Shown here one piece after another: positions 14,560 through 22,983 of a stretch of DNA of 36,159 nucleotides (position 1 is its first letter; each line of letters opens with the position of its first letter). A program made the translations under genes and the position numbers. The DNA is taken from contig JAKBBM010000019.1 of assembly GCA_021808545.1 (NCBI GenBank), positions 1 to 36,159 on the forward strand, written 5' to 3'. The notes below the pieces were generated by a model, which searched no databases, had not been told where the DNA came from, and worked only from the letters and a program-made list of their open reading frames with translations. This DNA is from Pseudomonadota bacterium (GTDB lineage Bacteria > Pseudomonadota > Alphaproteobacteria > Acetobacterales > Acetobacteraceae).

Positions 14560-15585
14560 ATGAATCTTGCCTCCCATATGGTTAACGCGGCGGAAACCCT
14601 GCCCTTGCCCGACCCCGTGCTGCGATTTGGCATCAACAGGCTGGTGGGCCGGACTCAGCGCCACTTCGCCAACCGGCCCGCGGGGACGGATATGTTCGCC
14701 GCGCAAATGACCGCCCGCCCGATCGCCGAACATACCGACGCGGCCAACCGCCAGCATTATGAATTGCCGCCGGCGTTTTTTGGTTTGGTTTTGGGGCCGC
14801 ACCGTAAATATTCCTGCTGTCTTTACCCCACGGGCGATGAAACCTTGGAAGAAGCCGAGCTGCATGCGCTGGAGGACACCGTGGCCCATGCCGATTTGGC
14901 CGATGGGCAGGATATTCTTGAGCTGGGGTGCGGCTGGGGGGCGATGTCCTTGTTCATGGCGAAACGCTTTCCGCGCGCGCGGATCACGGCGGTTTCCAAC
15001 GCCGCTGCCCAGCGCCGGTTCATCGAGGCCCAGGCCCGCGCCCTGGAATTGAACAATCTGTATGTCATCACCGCGGATATGAATGCATTTGAGCCAGGGC
15101 AGACATTCGACCGCGTGGTCTCGGTGGAGATGTTCGAGCATATGGCCAATTGGCCTGGTCTGCTGCTGAAAATTCGTGACTGGCTGAAGCCGGGTGGCAA
15201 ATTGTTCATGCATGTCTTCGCGCATGAATCGCATCCTTACCGTTTTGATTATACGGATAAGGCGGATTGGATCGCCCAGTATTTTTTCACCGGCGGCATC
15301 ATGCCCAGCCATGATCTGATCACCGCCTTTTCCGATCTCTTCACGCTTGCCCAAGATTGGCGCTGGAGCGGCGTGCATTATCAGCGCACGGCCCAAGATT
15401 GGCTGCGCAATTACGACCGCGAAGCCGCGGCCATTCGTGGCATCATGAAGAATGTTTATGGTGCCGATGCCGCGATCTGGTTCCGGCGCTGGCGGCTGTT
15501 CTTTCTCGCGACGGCGGGGCTGTTTGGCCATAAAGGCGGCGGACCATGGGGGGTGAGCCACTATCTGCTTACGCCGGTGGCATGA
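14560..15585 (+). CDS. CFA-synthase-family SAM methyltransferase (second copy)
   Basis: A 341-residue class I methyltransferase of the CFA synthase superfamily but clearly different from the gene at 11092-12303. It has HYELPPAFFGLVLGPHRKYSCCLYP, SAM loop ILELGCGWGAMSLFMAKRFP, VSVEMFEHMANWPGLL and a C-terminal IMKNVYGADAAIWFRRWRLFFLATAGLFGHKGG. The double Cys in SCCLYP is typical of this subgroup, which is often found with DUF1295 and RpoE/ChrR genes. I start at ATG 14560, with GGAG six bases upstream; the frame from TTG 14524 lacks one. The stop overlaps the DUF1295 start by 4 bp. Acyl lipid is the likely substrate by family; not proven. Confidence 0.88.
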   Translation: MNLASHMVNAAETLPLPDPVLRFGINRLVGRTQRHFANRPAGTDMFAAQMTARPIAEHTDAANRQHYELPPAFFGLVLGPHRKYSCCLYPTGDETLEEAELHALEDTVAHADLADGQDILELGCGWGAMSLFMAKRFPRARITAVSNAAAQRRFIEAQARALELNNLYVITADMNAFEPGQTFDRVVSVEMFEHMANWPGLLLKIRDWLKPGGKLFMHVFAHESHPYRFDYTDKADWIAQYFFTGGIMPSHDLITAFSDLFTLAQDWRWSGVHYQRTAQDWLRNYDREAAAIRGIMKNVYGADAAIWFRRWRLFFLATAGLFGHKGGGPWGVSHYLLTPVA

Positions 15586-16361
15586 TTATTTGCTTGTATG
15601 CGGGGCTTTTGGTTACCCTGGCCATGCTCATCGCCTGGATTGTGCAGTGGCGTGCGGGCAATGCCGGGTGGGTGGATGTGTTTTGGACCTTTTCCACTGG
15701 CGCCGCCTTGGCCGCGGTGGCGCTGGCCGCGCCTGGGGTGATGTGGCGGCATTGGTGTCTGGCCGCGTTGCTGCTGGTTTGGTCCGTGCGTTTGGGGGGA
15801 CATGTGGCCTGGCGGGTGGCGACGGGCCCCGAAGACACCCGTTATGCCCAGATGCGCGCGGCGGCGCCGTCTCGATTCCAAGCGCGCATGTTCTGGCTGA
15901 TTATCGGCCAGGGGCCTGTTTCGGGGCTGCTCGCGCTTTCCGTTTACCAGGCTGCGGCACAGCCCGAGGCGGCCATTACGGGCGGTGATGTGGCGGGTCT
16001 TGGCGTGCTGCTGGCGGCCTTGGCGGGTGAGGCGCTGGCCGATTGGCAGCTGCGGGCCTGGCGCGCCGATCCGGCGCATCGCGGCGGTATTTGTGAAATC
16101 GGCCTATGGTCCTTATGCCGCCATCCTAACTATTTATGCGAGGCCTTGATCTGGCTTGCCTATCCGCTGATCGCCGTTTCGCTCCAGCGTCCGGCGAGCT
16201 GGCTCGCCTTTGTCGCCCCGGTTCTGATGTTTCTGGTGTTGCGCTATTTAACCGGCGTGCCCCCTGTGGAGGCGGCCATGGCGGCCTCGCGGGGGGAGGC
16301 TTACCGGCTTTACCAGGCGCGCACCAGCGCCATGCTGCCGCGCTGGCCACGGCGGAGTTAG
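15582..16361 (+). CDS. DUF1295 family membrane protein (steroid 5-alpha-reductase-like fold)
   Basis: A 259-residue membrane protein with about six to seven helices. The N-terminal half has WVDVFWTFSTG and the C-terminal half the family motif GLWSLCRHPNYLCEALIWLAYPL and SRGEAYRLYQARTSAMLPRWP, which link it to DUF1295 and the isoprenylcysteine methyltransferase/5-alpha-reductase superfamily. Members of this fold use NADPH or SAM on lipid substrates; which applies here is not visible. ATG at 15582 overlaps the previous stop, so it is coupled to the second methyltransferase. Confidence 0.88.
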   Translation: MIICLYAGLLVTLAMLIAWIVQWRAGNAGWVDVFWTFSTGAALAAVALAAPGVMWRHWCLAALLLVWSVRLGGHVAWRVATGPEDTRYAQMRAAAPSRFQARMFWLIIGQGPVSGLLALSVYQAAAQPEAAITGGDVAGLGVLLAALAGEALADWQLRAWRADPAHRGGICEIGLWSLCRHPNYLCEALIWLAYPLIAVSLQRPASWLAFVAPVLMFLVLRYLTGVPPVEAAMAASRGEAYRLYQARTSAMLPRWPRRS

Positions 16362-16424
16362 CGGCGGCGGGGTCAGCGCTCTCTTGCCGGGTCTCCCGAT
16401 GCTTTGAACGCGCGGGTGGGGGTC

Positions 16425-16440
16425 TAACCCAAACGGGTTA
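16425..16440. promoter_or_regulatory. Inverted repeat upstream of the LLM oxidoreductase
   Basis: TAACCC and GGGTTA form perfect 6-bp arms around a 4-base spacer, 75 bases before the LLM start. It could be an operator for the LuxR-type regulator encoded next to the LLM gene. No U-tract follows, so a terminator is less likely. Confidence 0.35.
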
Positions 16441-16515
16441 TGCGGTTGCGCCGTGCAAGCGGTAAACCTGCCTCATCAAACGCCAAGGCAAAATCAATTG
16501 CGGGAGAGTGACGGC

Positions 16516-17682
16516 ATGAAATTTTCGATTATCTATGAAGCGCAGATGGTTGACGCAAGCCGCGCGAATGAGCGCGACGTGTTTCTGCAAATCGTCGAAC
16601 AAGCTAAATATGCGGAAGAGAAAGGTTTTGACTGTATCTGGTGTGTTGAACATACGGCGCTGACACAATATGCGCATATGTCCGCGCCGGAGACGGTGCT
16701 GGCCTTTATCGCGGGCGCCACAAGCCGGATCCATGTCGGCCATGGCGTTGTCTGCCTGCCGCCGGCGATGAACCACCCGATCAAGGTGGCTGAACGGGTT
16801 GCCACGCTCGATATCCTCTCGAAGGGGCGGCTGCATTTTGGCGTCGGCAAGGGGGGAACCCAGCAGGAAGCCGGTGCTTTTGGCTATAATCTCGAAGAGC
16901 TGGGGCCGATGATCGATGAATCGATGTACCTGATCCCGAAGATCATGGTCCAAGATGAAATCGAGCATGATGGTAAATTTATCAAGATTCCTCGCCGGCC
17001 CATTCACCCCAAACCCTACCAAGACCCGCATCCACCCATGTACATGGCCTGCACGCGCGAGGCGACGCTGGTCACCGCCGGTGAACGCGGGCTGGGGGCG
17101 CTGGTGCTGGGCTTCTCGGGGCCCGAAGAGATCGCTAAGAAGAATGCCGTATACCGCGACGCGTTCCGCAAGCGCCGGGCCGAGAATCAGGTTGGGTTCC
17201 GCCCCACCGAACATTTGGCGGCCCTGTGCGCCGCAACCGTGCTCGATGACCGCGAGAAAGCCCGTAAGATCGGCCTGCGCGGGCAGCGGTTTTTCGCTGA
17301 ATCGATCGCCTATTGGTACCAGGGCGGCCCCAAGCCCACGGTGGATGAGGCGCTAACTGCGGAGCAGCAGGCGGCCATCATTGAAAAAGGCCGGCAGCAG
17401 ACGATTGCCTATTTGTCGGAAGAGGCTATTCCGGTCGGCGATGAGCATCTCTCCAACTACACCATCGCGCAGGACGCGTATGGTACACCCGATGATTGCA
17501 TCCGCTATGTTCAGCGGTTGATCGATGCCGGTGCGGATGAGGTGTTGTTCATTTTCCAGATGGGCGGCATTCCGCACGAGGTGATCATGGAAACCATTCG
17601 CAACATTGGCGACAAGGTTATTCCGCATTTTCGCGCGCAAGCCAGCGCAAAGCGGGCGCCCGCGCCCGCCACCGCCGGTTAA
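16516..17682 (+). CDS. LLM-class flavin-dependent oxidoreductase (luciferase-like monooxygenase)
   Basis: A 388-residue bacterial-luciferase-like TIM-barrel enzyme expected to use reduced FMN or F420 and oxygen. Diagnostic segments are EEKGFDCIWCVEHTALTQYAHMSAPETVLAFIAGATSRIHVGHGVVCLPPAMNHPIKVAERVATLDILSKGRLHFGVGKGG near the N-terminus and ADEVLFIFQMGGIPHEVIMETIRNIGDKVIPHF at the C-terminus. ATG 16516 has GGGAGAG upstream. No flavin reductase is encoded nearby. Its position at the head of the catabolic island, next to a LuxR-type regulator, suggests an oxygenation step on the island's substrate. Confidence 0.88.
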   Translation: MKFSIIYEAQMVDASRANERDVFLQIVEQAKYAEEKGFDCIWCVEHTALTQYAHMSAPETVLAFIAGATSRIHVGHGVVCLPPAMNHPIKVAERVATLDILSKGRLHFGVGKGGTQQEAGAFGYNLEELGPMIDESMYLIPKIMVQDEIEHDGKFIKIPRRPIHPKPYQDPHPPMYMACTREATLVTAGERGLGALVLGFSGPEEIAKKNAVYRDAFRKRRAENQVGFRPTEHLAALCAATVLDDREKARKIGLRGQRFFAESIAYWYQGGPKPTVDEALTAEQQAAIIEKGRQQTIAYLSEEAIPVGDEHLSNYTIAQDAYGTPDDCIRYVQRLIDAGADEVLFIFQMGGIPHEVIMETIRNIGDKVIPHFRAQASAKRAPAPATAG

Positions 17683-17721
17683 GGGCTGGCTGATTACGGG
17701 CCGACCCCCTATGTATAACGC

Positions 17722-18801
17722 ATGGGGGGCGCCATTGATCAGGATTTTTCCAACCTCCTCGCCCGGCTCTATGCCGGGATCGGGGAGGAGACGCCATGGC
17801 GCGCGTTTCTCGAGGCTTTGGCGCAATGGATGAATGCGCGCTTTGCGACGCTCATCATTTCCGCCGAGGGCAAAAAAGTGCCCGCCACCTTTGTCACGCC
17901 TGGCAGCGACCCGCTCATTGATTCCGATTACGCGCAGCTCCTCTTCGCCGAGGATCCCTTCCAGGGCCTGCCCGAGGGGCAGGTAACCAGCTACGAGGAA
18001 TTCATGGCCGCGCTGCCCGCGCATGAATTCGGCGATTACCGTAAAACCGTGCATATGATTGGCTACGACCAGGTGTTGGGGTTGGATTTGCGCTTTGCCC
18101 AGCATTTTGAGGCCCGTTTCCGCGTGAGCCGGCATAACACGCAGCCTGCCTTTACGGTCCGCGAGCGCGCGCGGCTGCAGGCGCTTGTGCCGCATTTGCG
18201 GATTGCCGTGAATCTATTTGAAAAACTTCAATTCGCCGGGGCGCAGCATGGCGTGTTCTATAGCGCCGCCGAAGGGTTGGGGCTGGCCGTGCTGCTGCTG
18301 GACCGCGATATGCGCATTGTCAGCAGCAACATGCTGGCCGATGAAATTCTGCAACAGGCCGAGGGATTGCGCCGGCGTGGCGATGTCTTGATGTTCAGCG
18401 CGCGCGAACATCAGGCCGCGATTACCACATTGCTGGCCACCGATACGGGTGTGAGCCGGTTCCGTCTCAAGCGGCCGGCCCATGGCGACTTGATGGTAAC
18501 GGCGCGCCCCGTGGATTTGCGGGCGATCCATGCCGGGGCCGGTGCGCTGGCGCTGTTTTTTGTCCGCCCCGGGGGGGAAACCACAACCGATCCGCAAGCC
18601 TTGCAGGCGTTCTTAGGCCTTACCGCTGCCGAGGCACGTTTGGCCGCGGTGCTGGCTGAAGGTTTAACCCTTGTGGAGGCGGCCAAAAAACTAGGTATTG
18701 CGCATAACACGGCCAAGGCGCAGCTCAGCGCCATTTTTGGCAAAACAGGCGTGCACCGCCAAACGCAGCTCATGGCGCTGATGGCCTCGATCGGCGGCTA
18801 A
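17722..18801 (+). CDS. LuxR-type helix-turn-helix transcriptional regulator
   Basis: A 359-residue regulator. The last 60 residues form a LuxR/GerE DNA-binding domain (FLGLTAAEARLAAVLAEGLTLVEAAKKLGIAHNTAKAQLSAIFGKTGVHRQTQLMALM). The first 290 residues contain no acyl-homoserine-lactone domain that I recognise; there may be a PAS-like segment around residues 185-275 (GLAVLLLDRDMRIVSSNMLADEIL). This layout is common for regulators next to catabolic genes in sphingomonads and acetic acid bacteria relatives. It starts 39 bp after the LLM gene. Likely local activator; ligand unknown. Confidence 0.85.
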   Translation: MGGAIDQDFSNLLARLYAGIGEETPWRAFLEALAQWMNARFATLIISAEGKKVPATFVTPGSDPLIDSDYAQLLFAEDPFQGLPEGQVTSYEEFMAALPAHEFGDYRKTVHMIGYDQVLGLDLRFAQHFEARFRVSRHNTQPAFTVRERARLQALVPHLRIAVNLFEKLQFAGAQHGVFYSAAEGLGLAVLLLDRDMRIVSSNMLADEILQQAEGLRRRGDVLMFSAREHQAAITTLLATDTGVSRFRLKRPAHGDLMVTARPVDLRAIHAGAGALALFFVRPGGETTTDPQALQAFLGLTAAEARLAAVLAEGLTLVEAAKKLGIAHNTAKAQLSAIFGKTGVHRQTQLMALMASIGG

Positions 18802-18807
18802 AACGGT

Positions 18808-19812
18808 TCAACCATTCTCCAGCGCCGGGTTGATCTCAAGGGCAAGCTTGCCGCCCACATGGCCTTGCTCAAGCCGCTCATGCGCTTGCGCCACCTCGCC
18901 CATCTTATAGAGCGCGGTTAGTTGGGGCTTGACCTGCCCCGCCGCGGCGAATTGCGCCAGATGCGTTAGCTGTTCGGGCAGGCGGGCAATGGCGCGCATG
19001 TTCGATTCGATGAAAACGCCATGCGCCTTGGCCGCGGCGATTTGCGCGGGGCTGGCAGCCGAGATTAAGGTCTCGATCTCGACATAGATGCCGCCGGGGC
19101 GGACCAGGGCGGTGGCCTGGGGCAGCAGGCTGTCGAGCCCGACGGCATCAAGCACGAGATCCACGCCATCGGGGCAGGCGCGGCGCACCGCCGCCACCAC
19201 GTCTTGCGTGTGATAATCGATGGCTTCGGCCCCCAGGCTTGTGACGTAATCCGCGTGCGGCGCCGAGCAGGTGGCAAGGCTGCGTGCGCCAATGGCGCGG
19301 GCGATTTGAATGGCCATGGAGCCAACGCCCCCCGCGCCGCCATTGATCAGCACGGTCTGCCCGCGCGTGAGGCCGCCGACATCCAGCAGGCCACCTAGCG
19401 CGGTGGTACCGGCGGTGGGTAAGATGGCGGCTTGCGCGAGTGAAAGCCCCGTCGGCACGGGGGCGAGCATGGCGGCGTCGGTAATGGCATATTCGGCATA
19501 GGCGCCGTTCATGCCTTGCCCCTGTTTTGACGTGCCAAACACCCGTGCCCCTGGTTTAAAAGCGGTTACTCCCGGGCCCGTGGCATCGACGATTCCCGCC
19601 AGGTCAAACCCCAGCACAAAGGGAAATATGTAGGTAATATACTTGGCGAGCCGCCCTTGCCGCGTTTTCCAATCGGCCGGATTCAGGCCGGCATAGGCAA
19701 TTTTCACCCTGACCTCGCCAGGCCCGGGCTGCGGTAGCGGCAGGTCGCCTTCGTGCATGACGTCGGGGCCACCAAATTCATTGATGATGATCGCGCGCAT
19801 GGCCGTATTCAT
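18808..19812 (-). CDS. Zinc-independent alcohol dehydrogenase/quinone reductase-like MDR protein
   Basis: A 334-residue medium-chain dehydrogenase/reductase of the quinone-oxidoreductase type. It has the GroES-like N-terminus (MRAIIINEFGGPDVMHEGDLPLPQPGPGEVRVKIAYAGLNPADWKTRQG), the nucleotide loop INGGAGGVGSMAIQIARAIGA and C-terminal VGGKLALEI. Structural-zinc cysteines are missing, so it is a NADPH-dependent reductase class member. Start at ATG 19812 overlaps the ABM gene stop by 4 bp; a second ATG at 19800 is possible. Convergent with the LuxR gene, six bases apart. Possible role is reduction of an enone or quinone intermediate. Confidence 0.88.
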   Translation of the reverse strand: MNTAMRAIIINEFGGPDVMHEGDLPLPQPGPGEVRVKIAYAGLNPADWKTRQGRLAKYITYIFPFVLGFDLAGIVDATGPGVTAFKPGARVFGTSKQGQGMNGAYAEYAITDAAMLAPVPTGLSLAQAAILPTAGTTALGGLLDVGGLTRGQTVLINGGAGGVGSMAIQIARAIGARSLATCSAPHADYVTSLGAEAIDYHTQDVVAAVRRACPDGVDLVLDAVGLDSLLPQATALVRPGGIYVEIETLISAASPAQIAAAKAHGVFIESNMRAIARLPEQLTHLAQFAAAGQVKPQLTALYKMGEVAQAHERLEQGHVGGKLALEINPALENG

Positions 19813-20099
19813 CCCGCCATGAGTTGCAAGGAGGAGGTGTCCGGCGGTTCGGCCAAGGCCGCCATCACCGGCCCGAAGGCCGCCTTGCCCAGCGCCGCGC
19901 CGCCAGCCTTGTGGGCATCGGCATCGTGCCAACGTTCAATGAACACAAATCGCGCCGGCGCACCGGTGTCGCGCAGCAGCAGCACCCCCTCGCACCCAGC
20001 CAGCGGCAGGATTTGCTCGCGCAGGGCGCGCAGTGCCGTGGCCAGCGCCGTGTCTTGCCCTGGTTTTGCCGTCATGGTGTAATGCTTTATAAAGGACAT
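19809..20099 (-). CDS. Antibiotic biosynthesis monooxygenase (ABM) domain protein
   Basis: A 96-residue protein of the dimeric alpha-beta barrel ABM family. It starts SFIKHYTMTAKPGQDTALATALRALREQILPLAGCEGVLLLRDTGAPARFVFIERWHDADAHKAG, the normal one-domain pattern. Family members include cofactor-free quinol monooxygenases and heme-degrading enzymes; this one has no clear catalytic set. It is the first gene of the leftward ABM-MDR pair and shares its promoter region with the SDR at 20368. Confidence 0.82.
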   Translation of the reverse strand: MSFIKHYTMTAKPGQDTALATALRALREQILPLAGCEGVLLLRDTGAPARFVFIERWHDADAHKAGGAALGKAAFGPVMAALAEPPDTSSLQLMAG

Positions 20100-20188
20100 G
20101 TTCGACCTCCCGGTTTGTGGCGGTTTACCCTGGTCGGGCGCCGCGTTTCTTGAAATAATCAGGCGTATAACCGCCCGGCTTGGCGGCC

Positions 20189-20216
20189 TTTACACAAATA
20201 CATAATGAGTTATAAT
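20189..20216 (+). promoter_or_regulatory. Sigma70-type promoter overlapped by an operator-like dyad
   Basis: TTTACA (20189-20194), 16-base spacer and TATAAT (20211-20216) form a strong housekeeping promoter facing the SDR. The segment CATAATGAGTTATAA at 20201-20215 overlaps it and resembles the core TATAATG/CATTATA of the 28755 palindrome, sharing the ATAATG and TTATA half-sites. The leader to ATG 20368 is about 150 bases. Confidence 0.55.
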
Positions 20217-20367
20217 TTTATGGAAAGCCGACATGGCCGCCATAAAAGCCGCTTTTGTTGGTCACCACGCGCCTCCCCTTGCTGTGGCAAACAGGTTTGA
20301 GGGAAGGTTTTAACAGGTTTCTGGTTTTTTGTAACGTAGCCAGACAAGTTCTGGCGGGGAGGATAAT

Positions 20368-21120
20368 ATGAGACTCGAGGGCAAGGTTTGCATTATTACG
20401 GGTGCCGCCAGTGGCGTGGCCAAGGGTGTGGCTGTGGCGTTTGCCAAGGCCGGCGCCAAATTGCTGATTGCCGACCGCAACGAGGCGCAGGGCCGCGAAA
20501 CCGAGGCCGAATTAAAGGCGCTGAACACGCAGGTGCGGTTTGTGCCCATCGATCTGGCCTGCCACGATCAGCTGGGGCAAATCGTCGATGCCGCGATTGA
20601 ATCCTTTGGGCGGCTGGATGTGCTGGTGAACGCCGCTCAGGCCTCGCGCATGATGCCCATTGCCGAACTGACGCAAGAAGCGGCCCGTTTGTCGTTCGAT
20701 ACGGGGTTTTGGCCGACATTGCTGCTCATGCAGCATGCCTATCCGCATCTGAAGGCCACACGCGGCTCGGTGATTAATTTTGGCAGCGGTGTCGGCTTCA
20801 CCACGCCGCCCACCCAGGGGTCTTATGCCGCCGCCAAAGAGGCCATTCGCGCGATTTCCAAAACCGCCGCGCTGGAATGGGGCGCGCAGGGCATCCGGGT
20901 TAATATCATCTGCCCGTTCGCCAATTCGCCCGGCGTGCAGGACTGGGCCAAGCACGCGCCGGAAAGCTATGCCGAGAATATCTCCCGCGTGCCGCTGCGC
21001 CGCATTGGCGATTGCGAGACCGATATTGGCGCCGCGGCGGTTTTCCTGGCCAGCGATGATGCCAGCTATATTACAGGCCATACCCTTATGGTCGATGGCG
21101 GTCTGACCCGCCCGGCGTAA
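20368..21120 (+). CDS. Short-chain dehydrogenase/reductase
   Basis: A 250-residue classical SDR. The nucleotide motif is TGAASGVAKG (about residues 11-20), an NAAQ replaces the usual NNAG, and the active site has INFGSGVG...SYAAAKEA with Y and K correctly spaced. The C-terminus ends GHTLMVDGGLTRPA, the usual FabG-like finish. It would oxidise an alcohol or reduce a ketone using NAD(P). A GGGGAGGA motif lies just before ATG 20368. Followed by a second SDR, 103 bp away. Confidence 0.9.
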   Translation: MRLEGKVCIITGAASGVAKGVAVAFAKAGAKLLIADRNEAQGRETEAELKALNTQVRFVPIDLACHDQLGQIVDAAIESFGRLDVLVNAAQASRMMPIAELTQEAARLSFDTGFWPTLLLMQHAYPHLKATRGSVINFGSGVGFTTPPTQGSYAAAKEAIRAISKTAALEWGAQGIRVNIICPFANSPGVQDWAKHAPESYAENISRVPLRRIGDCETDIGAAAVFLASDDASYITGHTLMVDGGLTRPA

Positions 21121-21156
21121 GCCAGGTCCAGCCGCCAGGTTCAGCGCTTGGTCAAC

Positions 21157-21182
21157 AAGACCGTATGCACACATACGGTCTT
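21157..21182. terminator. Perfect 11-bp hairpin between the two SDR genes
   Basis: AAGACCGTATG and CATACGGTCTT pair fully around the loop CACA. No T-run follows, so it may be a factor-dependent terminator, an mRNA-stability hairpin or an operator for the downstream SDR. Confidence 0.45.
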
Positions 21183-21223
21183 AAACGGTTAGAATTCTCT
21201 GATAGGACTGGAAAATAAATCTC

Positions 21224-22024
21224 ATGAATTCATCAAGCGGAAAATTAAGCGGCAGGACGGCCCTTATCACCGGTGGTGGACAAGGCGTTGGCCGTGGAAT
21301 TGCGCGATGCCTTGCCCAAGCTGGTGCCAACGTTGTAATCGCCCAAAGAAATGCTGAGCAGGGTGAAAGCGAAGCCAAAGACTTGCAAGACAGCTTTGGC
21401 GTCAAGGCGTCTTATATACAGACAGACGTGACCAAGCCCGAAGATATCGAGCGCATGGTGGCTTTTACGCAAGAGACGTATGGCGCCCTCGATATTCTGG
21501 TGAATAATGCCGGCGGCAGCCGGGCCAAGCGCCTTGAAAACACCACCGATGCGGATATGGAGCGGTGGTTTAACGTGAATTATTGGGGCACGTTTCGGGC
21601 TATGCGCGCGGCCTTCCCGGGCATGAAAAGCCGCGGCTGGGGGCGTATTATCAATCTCGCCTCGCTCAATGGCGTGAACGCTCATATGTATACGGCACCG
21701 TATAATGCCAGCAAGGAAGCAGTGCGCGCGCTCAGCCGGACCGCCGCCGTGGAGTGGGGTGCGCATGGTATTACCGTGAATATTATTTGCCCCGCCGCCG
21801 CGACCCCGGCCTCGGAAGCGTATTTCGAGGCCAATCCTGAGATGCTGAAGAAAACGCTAGAAGAAATTCCCTGCCGTAAATTGGGTAATTCCGAGCGCGA
21901 TGTCGGGCCGGTTGCGGTGTTCCTGGCCAGTGACGACAGCGCTTATCTGACGGGTGAAACATTCTTTGTTGATGGCGGCGCGCACATTAACGGCGTAACC
22001 TGGCGCCCTTATATTGGCGACTAA
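21224..22024 (+). CDS. Short-chain dehydrogenase/reductase
   Basis: A 266-residue classical SDR with TGGGQGVGRGIARCLAQAGA, NNAGG, the Ser/Tyr/Lys set INLASLNGV...YNASKEAVRALSRTAAVEWG and the C-terminal LTGETFFVDGGAHINGV. It resembles its upstream neighbour only at family level, so the pair is not a simple recent duplication. It probably handles a further alcohol/ketone step. Transcription ends at the hairpin 22029-22059. Confidence 0.9.
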   Translation: MNSSSGKLSGRTALITGGGQGVGRGIARCLAQAGANVVIAQRNAEQGESEAKDLQDSFGVKASYIQTDVTKPEDIERMVAFTQETYGALDILVNNAGGSRAKRLENTTDADMERWFNVNYWGTFRAMRAAFPGMKSRGWGRIINLASLNGVNAHMYTAPYNASKEAVRALSRTAAVEWGAHGITVNIICPAAATPASEAYFEANPEMLKKTLEEIPCRKLGNSERDVGPVAVFLASDDSAYLTGETFFVDGGAHINGVTWRPYIGD

Positions 22025-22028
22025 GAAA

Positions 22029-22059
22029 AAAGGGCCTGCCTGATGAAGGCAGGCCCTTT
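22029..22059. terminator. Bidirectional intrinsic terminator
   Basis: AAAGGGCCTGCC and GGCAGGCCCTTT form a 12-bp stem with a 7-base loop, with A-run on one side and a short T-run on the other. It lies between the convergent ends of the SDR and the alpha/beta hydrolase. Confidence 0.85.
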
Positions 22060-22061
22060 GT

Positions 22062-22970
22062 TCAGGACAGGAACTTCTGCAATTCACTTATGAATTGTTC
22101 AGGCTGGTTATGTTGCGGCCAATGCCCCGATTTGGGGAACGAGACAAAGCGGGCGTTCTGGAAATAATCAACCGTGCCATCGAGCGCTGGATCGGCGCCC
22201 CAGCTTTCCTCGCCGCGCATGAGTAGAACCGGACAGGAAATCTGGCGGTAAAGATACCGCAGCTGCTCTTCGGTGAAATCAATCGGCGTCATCGAGCGCA
22301 CATAATCATCGAATTTCCATGACCATGTGCCGTCATCATTGGCGACGACACCATGATGCGTGAAGTGCGCGGCTTGTTCGGCCGTGAGATGCGGGTTTTC
22401 CTTCATCATGCGGCGTACGGCATCTTCGACTGTTTTATATTTGCTTCTCTTCTTGTGTTCTATTTTCTGCCGCTCATCGATCCAGTTGCGCCAGATCTCA
22501 TCGATTTGATGCGCGGCGATATATTGCGCGACTTCCGGTGGCATGCCCACACCTTCGATCACGACCAGTTTTTTGACCATATGCGGATACAAGGCCGCAT
22601 ATCTGGTCGCGATATATCCGCCAAGCGAATGTGCCACGATATAAACTGGATCGCGGCTCACCTGTTGGATCATCTGCACGAAATCGTACAAATAAAACGC
22701 CACCGAATAGACGCCATCGGGCGACCAGTCGGAATCGCCATGGCCGCGCAAATCGGGGACAATCACATGCCAGTCCTTGCTCAAGACCTGAGCAATGAAA
22801 TCCCAGCTATGCGCGTGATCGCGATTGCCGTGCTGAAGGATCAGGATTGGGGCGCCATGATTGCCCCAATCCAGATAACGGATCTTTAGATTTTGCGATA
22901 TGAAGGCATGGGATGTGGGATTTGCCCCCGCTATTTTGGTTGGCCCGACCGCAGGCGTGTCATGCTTCAT
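22062..22970 (-). CDS. Alpha/beta hydrolase
   Basis: A 302-residue alpha/beta-hydrolase-fold enzyme. It shows the oxyanion-loop HGNRDHAHSWDF, LRGHGDSDW, the nucleophile elbow VAHSLGGYIA (Ser about residue 115), a cap domain of about 90 residues, and C-terminal FPKSGHWPQHNQPEQF with the catalytic His. The length and motifs fit epoxide hydrolases, C-C bond hydrolases and lactonases; HGNRDHAHS in place of HG-P/F-P makes an epoxide hydrolase less likely. Third gene of the leftward unit with the two acyl-CoA dehydrogenases (13 bp gap). Confidence 0.88.
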   Translation of the reverse strand: MKHDTPAVGPTKIAGANPTSHAFISQNLKIRYLDWGNHGAPILILQHGNRDHAHSWDFIAQVLSKDWHVIVPDLRGHGDSDWSPDGVYSVAFYLYDFVQMIQQVSRDPVYIVAHSLGGYIATRYAALYPHMVKKLVVIEGVGMPPEVAQYIAAHQIDEIWRNWIDERQKIEHKKRSKYKTVEDAVRRMMKENPHLTAEQAAHFTHHGVVANDDGTWSWKFDDYVRSMTPIDFTEEQLRYLYRQISCPVLLMRGEESWGADPALDGTVDYFQNARFVSFPKSGHWPQHNQPEQFISELQKFLS

Positions 22971-22983
22971 GGAGATGCCTTCT

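Noticed and set aside
14428-15561. 377-codon minus-strand frame
   Set aside because: Antisense of the second methyltransferase; His/Gln/Arg-rich composition typical of a shadow frame.
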